Shown here one piece after another: positions 1 to 9,800 of a stretch of 59,475 nt of DNA. The stretch is from an uncultured Clostridia bacterium. Lineage in GTDB: Bacteria > Bacillota > Clostridia > Christensenellales > UBA3700. The position numbers and the translations under genes are program-made. The notes beneath the pieces are model-generated. The model saw only the letters and a program-made list of their open reading frames with translations. It was not told the DNA's origin and did no database searches. Location of the stretch: NCBI GenBank assembly GCA_947037025.1, contig CAMQSU010000007.1:1-59475 (forward strand), written 5' to 3'. Positions within the stretch are counted from its first letter, which is position 1. Each line of letters starts with the position of its first letter.

Positions 1-181
1 CCGAGACCTCACCATATTTTAATTTCTCAAGCAAGTCATAAAACTCTTCTTCCTTGTCTCCGTCATTCATATCACTTGCTCCATTAAACTTATGTCGAAC
101 TCCTACTAATTTCCTATAAGCTTTTTTAAGCTCTAAGTAGTCTGTAAAATTAAATGTTGATATTGTTGATATTGTTTGCAT
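1..181 (-). CDS. Hypothetical protein, N-terminal part (cut by window edge)
   Basis: An open frame runs from an ATG at 181 to the left edge, giving 60 residues that start MQTISTISTFNFTDYLELKK and end KYGEVS. An AAGGAG sits 6 nt upstream of the ATG on the minus strand, which makes it a credible real start although the frame is short. The visible part is charged (DGDKEEEFYDLLEKLKYG), with no signal peptide or membrane segment. I do not recognise the family. It could be a small soluble or accessory protein; the rest lies outside the window. Confidence 0.6.
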   Translation of the reverse strand, partial: MQTISTISTFNFTDYLELKKAYRKLVGVRHKFNGASDMNDGDKEEEFYDLLEKLKYGEVS

Positions 182-265
182 ATTATTACTCCTTTTTTAT
201 ACTATTATAGACATTATATAAGTCCTTTCTTACTTTAATATTAATCATGACTTAAATATTGTAGT

Positions 266-1240
266 TTAGTGAAATATCTCATCTTCATTATCTTTGTTTT
301 CTAGCTCGTCGATTTCTTCTTCATCCTCGCTAGGCTCATCCCAATATCTAAGCTCTGTGAATATCTCCGAAGCCCTCTCATCAATATCATCCTCTAAAAT
401 TTCTTCCTTAAACTTATTAGGATTCATCACGCCAAAAATCGGCTCAGTTTCCTGCCAATTTGGTCTGTAATTTATAACATATAATTCAGCATACGATACC
501 GATAATCCTACTATCCATGAATAAGCAAGCATCACAACATCAAACCTGATACCAATTGTATGCACTAGCGTCATTGCAACAGCAAGATTTATAGCAAATA
601 CCAAATACCAACTCGGCTCTAAATAAAATGCGGCGTTATTCTTCCACATAATAAACGCAATAGATGCCATTATCCCCGCAATTGCAAAAATGTAAACTAT
701 GATAAGTGCTAAATAATTTGCACTCGCAAAATATAATCCAACACCGCAAAGTGCCGCAACAAGAAAAACAATCATTGTTATTCCATCAGTCTTAAAATCT
801 TTCATATTAGATACAAGCACTTTTTTGCTAATATAATTTAGCAATGATGCCCTTGCAATAATACTTAACATTGCTGCTGCAAAATACATCCAATATAATG
901 CATTCATCACACTAAAATGACTAATCGTAACAAGTGCAATAGTTACAAATGCGATTACCGCATTAAGTAGTAACAGCGAAAACAACTTGCGACTGCTTGC
1001 AAACTTCAAATTAAATAAATTAGAAAATGCATCACCTATTAAAAATATTGATATGCCAGCTTTTATACTGTTGTATCCTACCACAGTATCCATTACATCA
1101 GGTTGATTTATAAAAAGCACAAATACAAAAAATAGATTTATCAATGCTGTCACCATATAACCGCGGCTGTTCAGCTGCTGCTTATCCTTTACAGTAAATG
1201 CACCAATTCTTACTTTTTTATTTTTATTATCTTTAGTCAT
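266..1240 (-). CDS. Multi-pass membrane protein of unknown function with acidic C-terminus
   Basis: About 324 residues. A short basic cytosolic N-terminus (TKDNKNKKVRIG) is followed by roughly eight or nine hydrophobic segments, then a very acidic tail (DEPSEDEEEIDELENKDNEDEIFH). I start it at the ATG at 1240, where GGGGGT lies 4 nt upstream; an ATG six codons earlier has no ribosome binding site. It stands alone between the cut-off gene at 1-181 and asnA. I see no transporter or enzyme motif. A structural or sensory membrane protein is possible; the function is unknown. Confidence 0.7.
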   Translation of the reverse strand: MTKDNKNKKVRIGAFTVKDKQQLNSRGYMVTALINLFFVFVLFINQPDVMDTVVGYNSIKAGISIFLIGDAFSNLFNLKFASSRKLFSLLLLNAVIAFVTIALVTISHFSVMNALYWMYFAAAMLSIIARASLLNYISKKVLVSNMKDFKTDGITMIVFLVAALCGVGLYFASANYLALIIVYIFAIAGIMASIAFIMWKNNAAFYLEPSWYLVFAINLAVAMTLVHTIGIRFDVVMLAYSWIVGLSVSYAELYVINYRPNWQETEPIFGVMNPNKFKEEILEDDIDERASEIFTELRYWDEPSEDEEEIDELENKDNEDEIFH

Positions 1241-1407
1241 GGCTACCCCCAATTTCATAATATTTAATATATTGCACTTTTCTATTATTCTGAATTAAAT
1301 AGTCTATATATTTACTACAATGTAAAAATCATTCATTAAACGAACTACTTTATTAATTATATCATAATTCATAACATATGTCAATATGCACATATAATAT
1401 AGATAAA

Positions 1408-1440
1408 GAAGCAGCCGCAAAGTAAATTTGCGGCTGCTTC
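1408..1440 (-). terminator. Intrinsic-terminator-like hairpin downstream of asnA
   Basis: A perfect 14-bp inverted repeat (GAAGCAGCCGCAAA / TTTGCGGCTGCTTC) with a 5-nt loop. It lies 65 bp past the asnA stop codon, and T-rich sequence flanks both sides, so it may work in both directions. The genes on both sides run on the minus strand. Confidence 0.75.
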
Positions 1441-1504
1441 TTAATTTTAACTGAAATGCTTAATATTGATATTACAACATGTAATAATATAACCAAAATA
1501 ATTT

Positions 1505-2506
1505 TTATAATAATTCAATACCTTTCAACTTGCACTCTGCAACAGTTTCATCATCCCAAATAGAGCTTTGAACTTCGCCAATGTGTGACTTATGAAGTAT
1601 TAACTGACACAATCTCGATTGACCAATACCTCCACCGATAGTAAGCGGATAAAGCTCAGATATTATGCTATTATGATAGTCAGTATGTTCGCTAATTCCT
1701 GCTTTAGAAAGCTGACTTATTAGTGACTTTGAGTCAACTCTAACACCCATTGATGATATCTCCATTGCTCTATTAAGCTCTGGGTACCAAACAAGGATAT
1801 CACCATTAAGCGACCAATCGTCATAATCAGGAGCACGCAAATCATGTGATTTACCATTAGACAAAATATCACCTATGCCAATAATGAAAACCGCACCTAA
1901 CTCTTTAGTAATAGCATTTTCACGCTCAGTATTAGACAATGTAGGATACTTATTAATAAGTTCCTCTGTAGTGATAAAGCTAATTGACTTTGCAAGTCTA
2001 TTCTCAATCATCGGATATAAACTTTCAACGTAGCAAGCAGTATCATAAATCACACTATATATATCACTAACAGTTGACTGCAAGTACTGACGATTTCTAT
2101 CTTTTGCAGAAATTATCTTCTCCCAGTCCCACTGATCTACATATACACTGTGCAAATTATCTAATGACGCTTCTTGACGGCGAATTGCATTCATATTAGT
2201 ATAAATGCCCTCTCCACCTTCATAGCCATATTTACCAAGCGCCATTCTCTTCCACTTTGCAAGTGAATGAACTATCTCGCACTGGCTATTCTTGATTGCA
2301 GTAATATCAAATACTACCGCTTTCTCGCTGCCTGAAAGATTATCATTTAGTCCTGTTGAAGTAGGCACAAATAGAGGTGCACTTACTCTATGAAGATTAA
2401 GTTTTTTTGCGAAAATCGCTTGAAAATAATCACGTAGTAACTCTATAGCTTTTTCAGTATCCTTAACGCAAAGCGTTGGCTTATAACTTTGAGGTATCTT
2501 ATCCAT
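1505..2506 (-). CDS. asnA: Aspartate-ammonia ligase (asparagine synthetase A)
   Basis: Makes asparagine from aspartate, ammonia and ATP in the cytosol. The 333-residue protein matches AsnA in length and in its class-II-tRNA-synthetase-like core: early VSAPLFVPTSTGLND, then GGEGIYTNMNAIRR, SVYVDQWDWEK, and the motif-3-like GGGIGQSRLCQLIL near the C-terminus. AAAGGAG lies upstream of the ATG. It is the last gene of an apparent three-gene run (acyl-CoA synthetase, TIM-barrel isomerase, asnA) and is followed by a strong hairpin. The link to the two upstream genes is by position only. Confidence 0.95.
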   Translation of the reverse strand: MDKIPQSYKPTLCVKDTEKAIELLRDYFQAIFAKKLNLHRVSAPLFVPTSTGLNDNLSGSEKAVVFDITAIKNSQCEIVHSLAKWKRMALGKYGYEGGEGIYTNMNAIRRQEASLDNLHSVYVDQWDWEKIISAKDRNRQYLQSTVSDIYSVIYDTACYVESLYPMIENRLAKSISFITTEELINKYPTLSNTERENAITKELGAVFIIGIGDILSNGKSHDLRAPDYDDWSLNGDILVWYPELNRAMEISSMGVRVDSKSLISQLSKAGISEHTDYHNSIISELYPLTIGGGIGQSRLCQLILHKSHIGEVQSSIWDDETVAECKLKGIELL

Positions 2507-2549
2507 TATATTCTCCTTTTAGTTGTTGGCGGTTATTACTAGCCTATTA

Positions 2550-3347
2550 TTAATCACATAACTGCTTAATATCGTCAATATATCTTGCAAAAACTATACC
2601 CGGTTCATCCAAATCAGGCTGCCATCTTTTAACCCACTCAAGAGTTACAAAGCCGTCATATCCGATATGTTTTAAGCTGTCAATTGCTTCCTTAAGCGGT
2701 AAATCTCCAGCACCTAACATTTTATAAACTGTCGCTCCATTTAGCCTTACGCTATCCTTAATGTGGACATATTTAATAAATTTACCTATGTTTGAAATCG
2801 TTGTAGAGATATCCTCACGACCGTATCTATACGGATGATGAATATCCCAAAGCACACCTATATTTTCCTCGCATGTGTCATTCATAAACTTAGCAAGAAG
2901 CTCTGTATCGCAAAACATTCCGTTAGTCTCTAAAAGTGGCGTAACACCTAATGCCGCGCCGTGTTTCGCTAACCGCTTGTATGCTGCAAGTGCAAGTGCA
3001 TAGTCGCCATCATCAAGCATTGCTCTATTTGTGCACATAACTCTAACATATTTAGCACCTAACTTTCCGGCTAAATCAAGATATGCAACAGCCTCATTAT
3101 AATGCTTAATATTATCTTCCTTAACTGCAATACAAGCGTTAGAAGTTAGGCAAGATATTTTTAAATTGCCAAGTCTTTTAATACTTTTAGGTATTAAAAC
3201 ATCGCTGAAATTTTTAATCTTTGGTGCAAAAAGCTCATTTGCAACCCCTCTAATTTCAACGCCATCATAGCCTAAATCTTTTGCAGTCGAAACAATATCA
3301 TCAAATGACCAGTTAGGACAACCTAATGTAGAAAAACTATATTTCAT
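2550..3347 (-). CDS. Sugar phosphate isomerase/epimerase family TIM-barrel protein
   Basis: 265 residues with the xylose-isomerase-like TIM-barrel pattern. It starts SFSTLGCPNW, and candidate metal ligands fall in the usual positions: E140 (PLLETNG), D168 (LWDIHHPYR), H195 (YVHIKDS) and E237 (VTLEWVKRW). Family members isomerise or epimerise sugars, hydroxypyruvate or inosose; the substrate cannot be read here. A GGAGGG precedes the ATG. Only 15 bp separate it from the acyl-CoA synthetase upstream, so the two are probably co-transcribed. Confidence 0.85.
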   Translation of the reverse strand: MKYSFSTLGCPNWSFDDIVSTAKDLGYDGVEIRGVANELFAPKIKNFSDVLIPKSIKRLGNLKISCLTSNACIAVKEDNIKHYNEAVAYLDLAGKLGAKYVRVMCTNRAMLDDGDYALALAAYKRLAKHGAALGVTPLLETNGMFCDTELLAKFMNDTCEENIGVLWDIHHPYRYGREDISTTISNIGKFIKYVHIKDSVRLNGATVYKMLGAGDLPLKEAIDSLKHIGYDGFVTLEWVKRWQPDLDEPGIVFARYIDDIKQLCD

Positions 3348-3362
3348 ATATATCCCTCCTCG

Positions 3363-5030
3363 TTACGCAGTTTCAATATCTGCAGCGTTTTGCAAGTTTA
3401 GCAACTCAATTGCTTCCTCACGCATTTTAAATTTCTGAATTTTACCGCTAGCAGTGACAGGAAAGCTTTCAACAATTCTTACATATTTAGGCACTTTATG
3501 CCTTGCTAAACTGCCTCTTGCAAGCTCTTTCAAACCTTCTTCATCAATGTCGCAATTTTCCTTTAAAATAATAACAGCCATTACTTCCTCACCATACTGC
3601 TCAGATGGCACGCCAATAACTTGCACATCTTTAACAGGCGATTGAGTATAATAAAACTCCTCAATTTCCTTAGGATAAATATTCTCTCCGCCACGAATTA
3701 TCATGTCTTTTATTCTGCCGACCACTTTATAATAACCGTCCTCATCTACTGTGCAAAGGTCGCCAGTATGTAACCAACCATCCTCATCAATAGCCTGAGA
3801 TGTAGCATCGGGCATCTTATAATAACCCTTCATTATATTGTAGCCTTTAGCACAAAACTCACCTTTTTCGCCTATCGGCATTTCAAGCCCTGTCTCCGGA
3901 TCAACTATTTTTGCTATAACGCCTGACAAAACTCTGCCAACGGTATTAACACGTTTATCAATGCTATCATCTGTCGTTGTTTGAGTGCAAACTGGAGAAG
4001 CCTCCGTCTGACCGTATGCAATAGTAATCTCTGACAAATTCATTCTATCAACTGCCTCACGCATTACTTTGATAGGACAAGGACTGCCTGCCATGATACC
4101 AGTTCTAAGCGAACTAAAATCATAATTACTAAATTCAGGATGCTCAAGAATCGCAATAAACATTGTTGGCACGCCGTGAATAGCGCTGCACTTTTCGCTT
4201 TGAATTGCACTCATGACTTTAAGCGGACTAAATGACTCAATTGGAATCATACTAGTTGCATGAGTTATGCACGCCATAACACCTAAAACAAGACCGAAGC
4301 AATGAAAAAGTGGAACAGTTAAAAGCAGCCTATCCTCATGCGAAAACTTCATGCAATCGCCGATTGATTTGCCATTATTAAGGATATTATAATGAGTAAG
4401 CATTACGCCTTTCGGGAATCCTGTTGTACCGCTAGTATACTGCATATTGATTACATCATGATTGCATATAATGCTGCGAGCCTTTGCATAGTCGCTTTCA
4501 GATACACTCTCGCCAAGCTTAACAAGCCCATCAAAATTAAGGAAACCACGAGGTGTTGAGTCGTTGCCGCCAGCATAAATAACGTTAGTTAAAAAAGTAA
4601 ATCTTGATGATTTAACAGATCCATTTTTTGCCTTTCTAAGCTCTGGGATTATATTATCAATAGTATCTATGTAGCTGTTATTTTTAACTCCGTCAATAGT
4701 GATTAAAACTTTACTATCCGATTGTTTTAGCAAATAATCAAGCTCAAACTCTCTATAATTTGTATTAACAGTAACTAATATCGCGCCAATTTTAGCTGAC
4801 GCAAAAAGCATTTCAAACCATTCTGGGATATTAGTTGCCCAAATAGCAACTTTATCCCCTTTCTTGATACCGAGCGCAAGAAGACCCTTTGCAACAGCAT
4901 CGCATTTTTCGTTAAACTGTTTCCATGTAACGCAATATTCACGTGTCGTATATTTAATTGCAACAGAATCAGCGTAATCAATTGCTAAACCTTCAAGCAT
5001 TTCGCCTAAAGTCTTATTAATCATCTCCAT
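3363..5030 (-). CDS. AMP-binding acyl-CoA synthetase (fatty-acid or aryl-CoA ligase)
   Basis: Activates a carboxylic acid to acyl-AMP and then acyl-CoA (ANL superfamily). Diagnostic motifs run in order: YTSGTTGFPKGVML (phosphate loop), AYGQTEASP, GWLHTGDL, GRIKDMIIRGGENIYPKEIE (hinge) and SGKIQKFKMRE with the catalytic lysine. About 555 residues, usual for the family. I start at the ATG at 5030, 5 nt after GGGAGGG; the longer reading adds nine residues without support. The chain is most like medium/long-chain fatty acyl-CoA ligases, but the substrate is not certain. First gene of the run with the isomerase and asnA. Confidence 0.92.
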   Translation of the reverse strand: MEMINKTLGEMLEGLAIDYADSVAIKYTTREYCVTWKQFNEKCDAVAKGLLALGIKKGDKVAIWATNIPEWFEMLFASAKIGAILVTVNTNYREFELDYLLKQSDSKVLITIDGVKNNSYIDTIDNIIPELRKAKNGSVKSSRFTFLTNVIYAGGNDSTPRGFLNFDGLVKLGESVSESDYAKARSIICNHDVINMQYTSGTTGFPKGVMLTHYNILNNGKSIGDCMKFSHEDRLLLTVPLFHCFGLVLGVMACITHATSMIPIESFSPLKVMSAIQSEKCSAIHGVPTMFIAILEHPEFSNYDFSSLRTGIMAGSPCPIKVMREAVDRMNLSEITIAYGQTEASPVCTQTTTDDSIDKRVNTVGRVLSGVIAKIVDPETGLEMPIGEKGEFCAKGYNIMKGYYKMPDATSQAIDEDGWLHTGDLCTVDEDGYYKVVGRIKDMIIRGGENIYPKEIEEFYYTQSPVKDVQVIGVPSEQYGEEVMAVIILKENCDIDEEGLKELARGSLARHKVPKYVRIVESFPVTASGKIQKFKMREEAIELLNLQNAADIETA

Positions 5031-5114
5031 CTTACCCTCCCGAAATTTATTTATCATAGTACTATTATATGTATTGATTATATTTTTTTATATATTTATT
5101 TATAATTTGACAAA

Positions 5115-5855
5115 TTATTGTGAGTCTGTCAAGTTTTTAATATCAAGATTTAAGTGTTTATCAATGCTAAATGACTTCCATGGAGTAGCCTCAAGTGGCG
5201 GATACACACGAAAAACCATACGCTCTTTAGTCACTGGGTGCATAAACTTAATCTCTGCTGCAAATAGTGCTAAATTATAGCCTTTTGACCTTTGATCAGC
5301 GCCGTATTTCATATCCGCAAAAATCGGAGTGCCAAGGCTTGCCATTTGAACTCTAGCTTGATGCGATCTACCTGTTATAAGGTTGATATCAATCAAGCTG
5401 AACCCTGCTACATAGTCAATTAATTTATAATCAAGCTCTGCACGCTTTGCACCAGTCTCCGATAGCGGAGCTATAACAACAACGTTAGTGCGTGGATCTT
5501 TCTTCAAGTAATGCTCAAGCTTGCCTGCCTTGTGAACTGGCTCGCCGCATACTACGGCTAAATACCTTTTATCCATCTCACCGTTTCTAATCATCATGCA
5601 AAGTCTGCTTGCTGACTTAGAAGTTTTAGCAAACACCATAACTCCGCCAGTAGGTCTATCAAGACGCTGAACAAGTCCAACAAAAGCATCGCCTTTCTTC
5701 TTTTTTGTGTGAATAACGTGCTCTTTTACAAGCGTTAGCATATCTTTATCACCGGTAGAATCAGCTTGAGACGGAATATTGAAAGGCTTAACAACAACTA
5801 TAATGTGGTTATCCTCATATATAACGTTAATATCTTTATAAGTAATTGGTACCAT
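5115..5855 (-). CDS. RluA-family pseudouridine synthase without S4 domain
   Basis: Converts uridine to pseudouridine in rRNA or tRNA. The 246-residue chain begins directly with the catalytic fold (VIYEDNHIIVVVKPFNIPSQ) and carries the signature VQRLDRPTGGVMVFAKT with catalytic Asp66, then GRSHQARVQMASLGTPI. The S4 RNA-binding domain of RluD-type enzymes is missing, as in RluA-like short forms. TTAGGAG precedes the ATG. It lies 2 bp downstream of the methyltransferase gene, suggesting an RNA-modification operon. The target uridine is unknown. A second paralogue with an S4 domain is at 30611-31525. Confidence 0.92.
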   Translation of the reverse strand: MVPITYKDINVIYEDNHIIVVVKPFNIPSQADSTGDKDMLTLVKEHVIHTKKKKGDAFVGLVQRLDRPTGGVMVFAKTSKSASRLCMMIRNGEMDKRYLAVVCGEPVHKAGKLEHYLKKDPRTNVVVIAPLSETGAKRAELDYKLIDYVAGFSLIDINLITGRSHQARVQMASLGTPIFADMKYGADQRSKGYNLALFAAEIKFMHPVTKERMVFRVYPPLEATPWKSFSIDKHLNLDIKNLTDSQ

Positions 5856-5857
5856 AT

Positions 5858-6727
5858 TTATCTCCTAAAGATTGCCATTCCGCTGCAACCGCATGGCAAC
5901 TCAATGCCCTCATTTGTAGGTAATGTAAGCTCGTAAGCTTCAATTTCCACTTTAGTGTAATCACGCAATGCGATAGTTAAAATATTCTTAATTACAGTCG
6001 GCTGCAAGCCAGTTGTATATGAATTTATAACAAAGAATAACGGATGCTTTGACATTACTTTAGTGCACAATTGCACAAGCTCAGTCAGGCATTCTTCAAG
6101 CTTCCACATCTCGCCATTAGGGCCTCTGCCATAACTTGGCGGATCCATTATAATAGCATCATAAGTGTTACCTCTTCTAATTTCCTTCTCTATAAACTTT
6201 TTGCAATCGTCTATGATGAACCTAGTATTCTCTGCAGGAACTTCTGAAGATTTACAGTTTTGCTTAGCACGGTCAACCATTGCTTTAGCACTATCAACGT
6301 GAGTCACATGAGCGCCAGCTTTAGCACAAGCAACAGTAGCGCCGCCAGTGTATGCAAATAGATTAAGAACTTTTATATCATGCCTAGTCCTAGTAATAAG
6401 TTCTGCCATAGTATCCCAGTTAACAGCTTGCTCAGGGAATAATCCAGTGTGCTTAAAGCCCATCAATTTGCAATTAAACCTAAGACCTTTACGCTCAATC
6501 ATGAAGTTAGAAGGTACACTTTGAGTAAAAACCCACTCACCGCCACCAACTGAAGACCTCTTATAAATTGCGTTAATTCCTTTATAGTTTGCAAGTTTGA
6601 ACTTAGCTTTCCATATTACTTGAGGATCTGGACGCAACATAATCATCTCGCCCCATCTCTCTAGTTTCTCTCCGTCGCCAGTCGCGATTATCTCGTAATC
6701 TTTCCAGCCTGATGCTACTTTTGTCAT
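5858..6727 (-). CDS. Class I SAM-dependent rRNA methyltransferase, RlmI-like
   Basis: 289 residues. An N-terminal substrate domain (ANYKGINAIYKRSS, GFKHTGLFPEQAVNWD) is followed by a Rossmann methyltransferase core: SAM loop NLFAYTGGATVACAKAGA, acidic end of strand 2 VTHVDSAKAM, and the catalytic-type DPPSYGRG. This arrangement is that of the RlmI/YccW group, which methylates cytosine C5 of 23S rRNA; the exact target here is inferred. I use the ATG at 6727, 7 nt after AGAAGGA; a TTG six codons earlier is less likely. Followed after 2 bp by the pseudouridine synthase. Confidence 0.9.
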   Translation of the reverse strand: MTKVASGWKDYEIIATGDGEKLERWGEMIMLRPDPQVIWKAKFKLANYKGINAIYKRSSVGGGEWVFTQSVPSNFMIERKGLRFNCKLMGFKHTGLFPEQAVNWDTMAELITRTRHDIKVLNLFAYTGGATVACAKAGAHVTHVDSAKAMVDRAKQNCKSSEVPAENTRFIIDDCKKFIEKEIRRGNTYDAIIMDPPSYGRGPNGEMWKLEECLTELVQLCTKVMSKHPLFFVINSYTTGLQPTVIKNILTIALRDYTKVEIEAYELTLPTNEGIELPCGCSGMAIFRR

Positions 6728-6848
6728 TCTTTTATCCTTCTGCAATAGCTACGAGCTAACTGCAAGTGTGAATTACTTTAATTGGTATAAAATTAATCAT
6801 ATCTACTAAGATTTATTTAACAAATTTATTATAAATCAAATATTTCTT

Positions 6849-9800
6849 CTATATTTTTTTAACGAATAGTGTTACTTTATCCCCGTTAATATCCCAATCT
6901 TTAGAGTATCCTGAAATCTCGCCTTCACCTATCTTATCACAAAGCACATCACGAGTGATGCTATTGTCATTTGATAAAACTTCTAGCGCCATGCCACAAG
7001 CCTTGTATCCAACTTGAATATGGTCAGTTACTTCAAAACCAGCTTCCTTACGCATTGTCTGCAATTTAGAAGTAAGCTCACGAGCAACGCCTTCACGGAT
7101 AAGCTGCGGAGATAAATTAGTATCAATAGTCACAGTCATTCCGCCATTGCTCTCTGAGAATAATCCCTCTTTGCTTGTAGTAGAAATTAATAAATCATCA
7201 CGAGTGAAATTAATAACTTCACCTTTTATTTCCGCTTTATGCGATCCGATTGTATCCAAATCAACAACAACTGCATTAGCATCAACAGCAGACAAATATG
7301 CTTTAATATCGCCGAGTATCTTGCCGTACTTAGGTCCAATAGTCTTTAGTTGTGGCTTAAGCTCATATCCTACAAATGCACTGTTATCATCAATGATGCA
7401 AGACATTTTTATGTTAAGCTCACCCGAAATAATCTCAAGCGTGCTATCATCAGAAAGAGTTTTATCCGCCTTAATATAAAGCTTAGAAAGTGGTTGACGA
7501 TTCTTCATATTTGAAGTATTTCTACAACTACGTCCTAGCTCAACAGCCTTAATTGCAAACTCCATATCAGCTTCAAGCGCAGTATTAATATACTTACTAT
7601 CTGACATAGGAAAATCACATAAGTGAATACTGATTGGTGCTTTTTCATCAAAAGTTCTAACAAGATTGCTATAGATAGCTTCAGTTACAAACGGCACGAA
7701 AGGCGCGCTAACTTTAGATAATGTTACAAGCACAGTATAAAGCGTTTGATATGCTGCAATTTTATCATCAGTCATTTCGCTGCCCCAAAATCTATCACGA
7801 CATCTTCTAACATACCAGTTAGATAATTGGTCGGTAAACTCTGCAATGTCACGGCTCGCCTCAGTAATTTTGTAATCATTAAGATCCGCGTCAATGCTAG
7901 CTACAAGAGTCTGCAATTTAGACATAATCCATTTATCCATTAGGGATAATTTGCATTTGTCAATAGAATACTCAGTAGGGTCAAATTTATCAATATTAGC
8001 ATAAAGCACATAGAATGCATAAGTATTCCAAAGCGTACCCATAAACTTACGTTGACCTTCGCTAACGTTATCAGAGCTAAACCTTGATGGCAACCATGGC
8101 GCTGAACTATTATAGAAATACCAACGCACAGCATCCGCACCTTGATTATCAAGGACAGTCCAAGGATCAACAACATTGCCCTTGTGCTTACTCATTTTGA
8201 TACCATTTTTGTCATTTACATGCCCAAGCACGATACAGTTTTTAAACGGTGCTTTTTCAAATAACAATGTAGATATTGCAAGCAATGTATAGAACCAACC
8301 ACGAGTTTGGTCAACTGCCTCACTGATGAAATCAGCAGGGAATTGCTTGTCAAATATTTCTTTGTTTTCAAACGGATAATGCCACTGTGCAAAAGGCATA
8401 CTACCACTATCAAACCAGCAATCAAGAACTTCTGGAGTCCTGTGCATTTGCTTGCCGCACTTGTCGCACTTGATAGTAACTTCATCAATATACGGACGGT
8501 GAAGTTCTATATCTTTATCAAGTCCACCTAGCTTGCGAAGCTCCTCTTTTGAGCCGATAACATGAGTATGATTGCAATCCTCACACACCCAAATCGGAAG
8601 CGGAGTACCCCAATACCTTTCACGTGAAACACCCCAATCAATAACATTTTCTAGGAAGTTACCCATACGACCGCTACCAATAGCAGGAGGCAACCAATTA
8701 ACTGATGCGTTATTTTTAAGTAAGCTTTCCTTAACCTCTGACATTTTGATAAACCAGCTTGACCTTGCGTAGTAGATAAGCGGAGTATCACATCTCCAAC
8801 AGAATGGATAGCTATGCTCATGCATTAAATCCTTAAATAATAAACCACGCTTTTTAAGGTCAATAATTACATGCTTATCGCCGTCCTTGCAAAACATTCC
8901 TGCAAGTTCGCCTACAGCCTTAACAAATTTACCAGCCGTGTCAACCATCTGCAAGAAAGGAAGATTATAACGTCTACCGACATTAGCATCATCCTCACCG
9001 AATGCTGGTGCGATATGAACGATACCAGATCCGTCAGTTAGTGTAACGTACTTATCACAAGTAACGTAATATGCTTTTAACTTGGTATCGTTAAGGTTGT
9101 AAAGTGGCGTGTACTCCATACCCTCAAACTCGATACCTTTTTTAGTTTCGATGATTTCATACTCTTCAAAGTGAGATGCAACTAGTGCTTCTGCTAAAAT
9201 ATAAATTTCGTCATTTGCTTTAATTTTAACGTAGTTCTCTTTTGGATTCATACAAAGTGCTACATTAGATGATAATGTCCAAGGCGTAGTAGTCCAAACA
9301 AGGAAAAACTCACCTTCAGCCCCTTTAACAGGAAACTTTACGAATATAGTTTTTTCCTTGATATTTTGGTAACCTTGAGCTACTTCATGAGAAGATAGAG
9401 AAGTGCCACAACGAGGACAGTATGGAAGTATCTTGTGACCTTTATACATCAAATCTTTATCGGCGATCTTTTTAAGTGCCCACCAGATAGACTCGATATA
9501 ATTATCATCATAAGTTACGTAAGGATTCTCCATATCTACCCAGTAGCCAACACGAGCACTCATACGCTCCCACTCACCTTGGTATTTCCAAACACTCTCT
9601 TTACACTTTTTTATAAACGGCTCAATACCGTAAGTTTCAATCTCTCCTTTTCCATCGATACCTAGCAATTTTTCCACTTCTAGCTCGACAGGCAGACCGT
9701 GGGTATCCCAACCTGCTTTACGAAGAACTTGATAACCCTTCATAGTCTTGTAACGAGGAATAAGATCTTTCATTACACGTGTTAAAATATGCCCAATATG

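Noticed and set aside
7147..7479. Plus-strand open frame of 110 codons opposite ileS
   Set aside because: It is the antisense shadow of a conserved ileS region, without a ribosome binding site. The same holds for similar frames opposite lacZ, trxB, tig, dnaX and recR.
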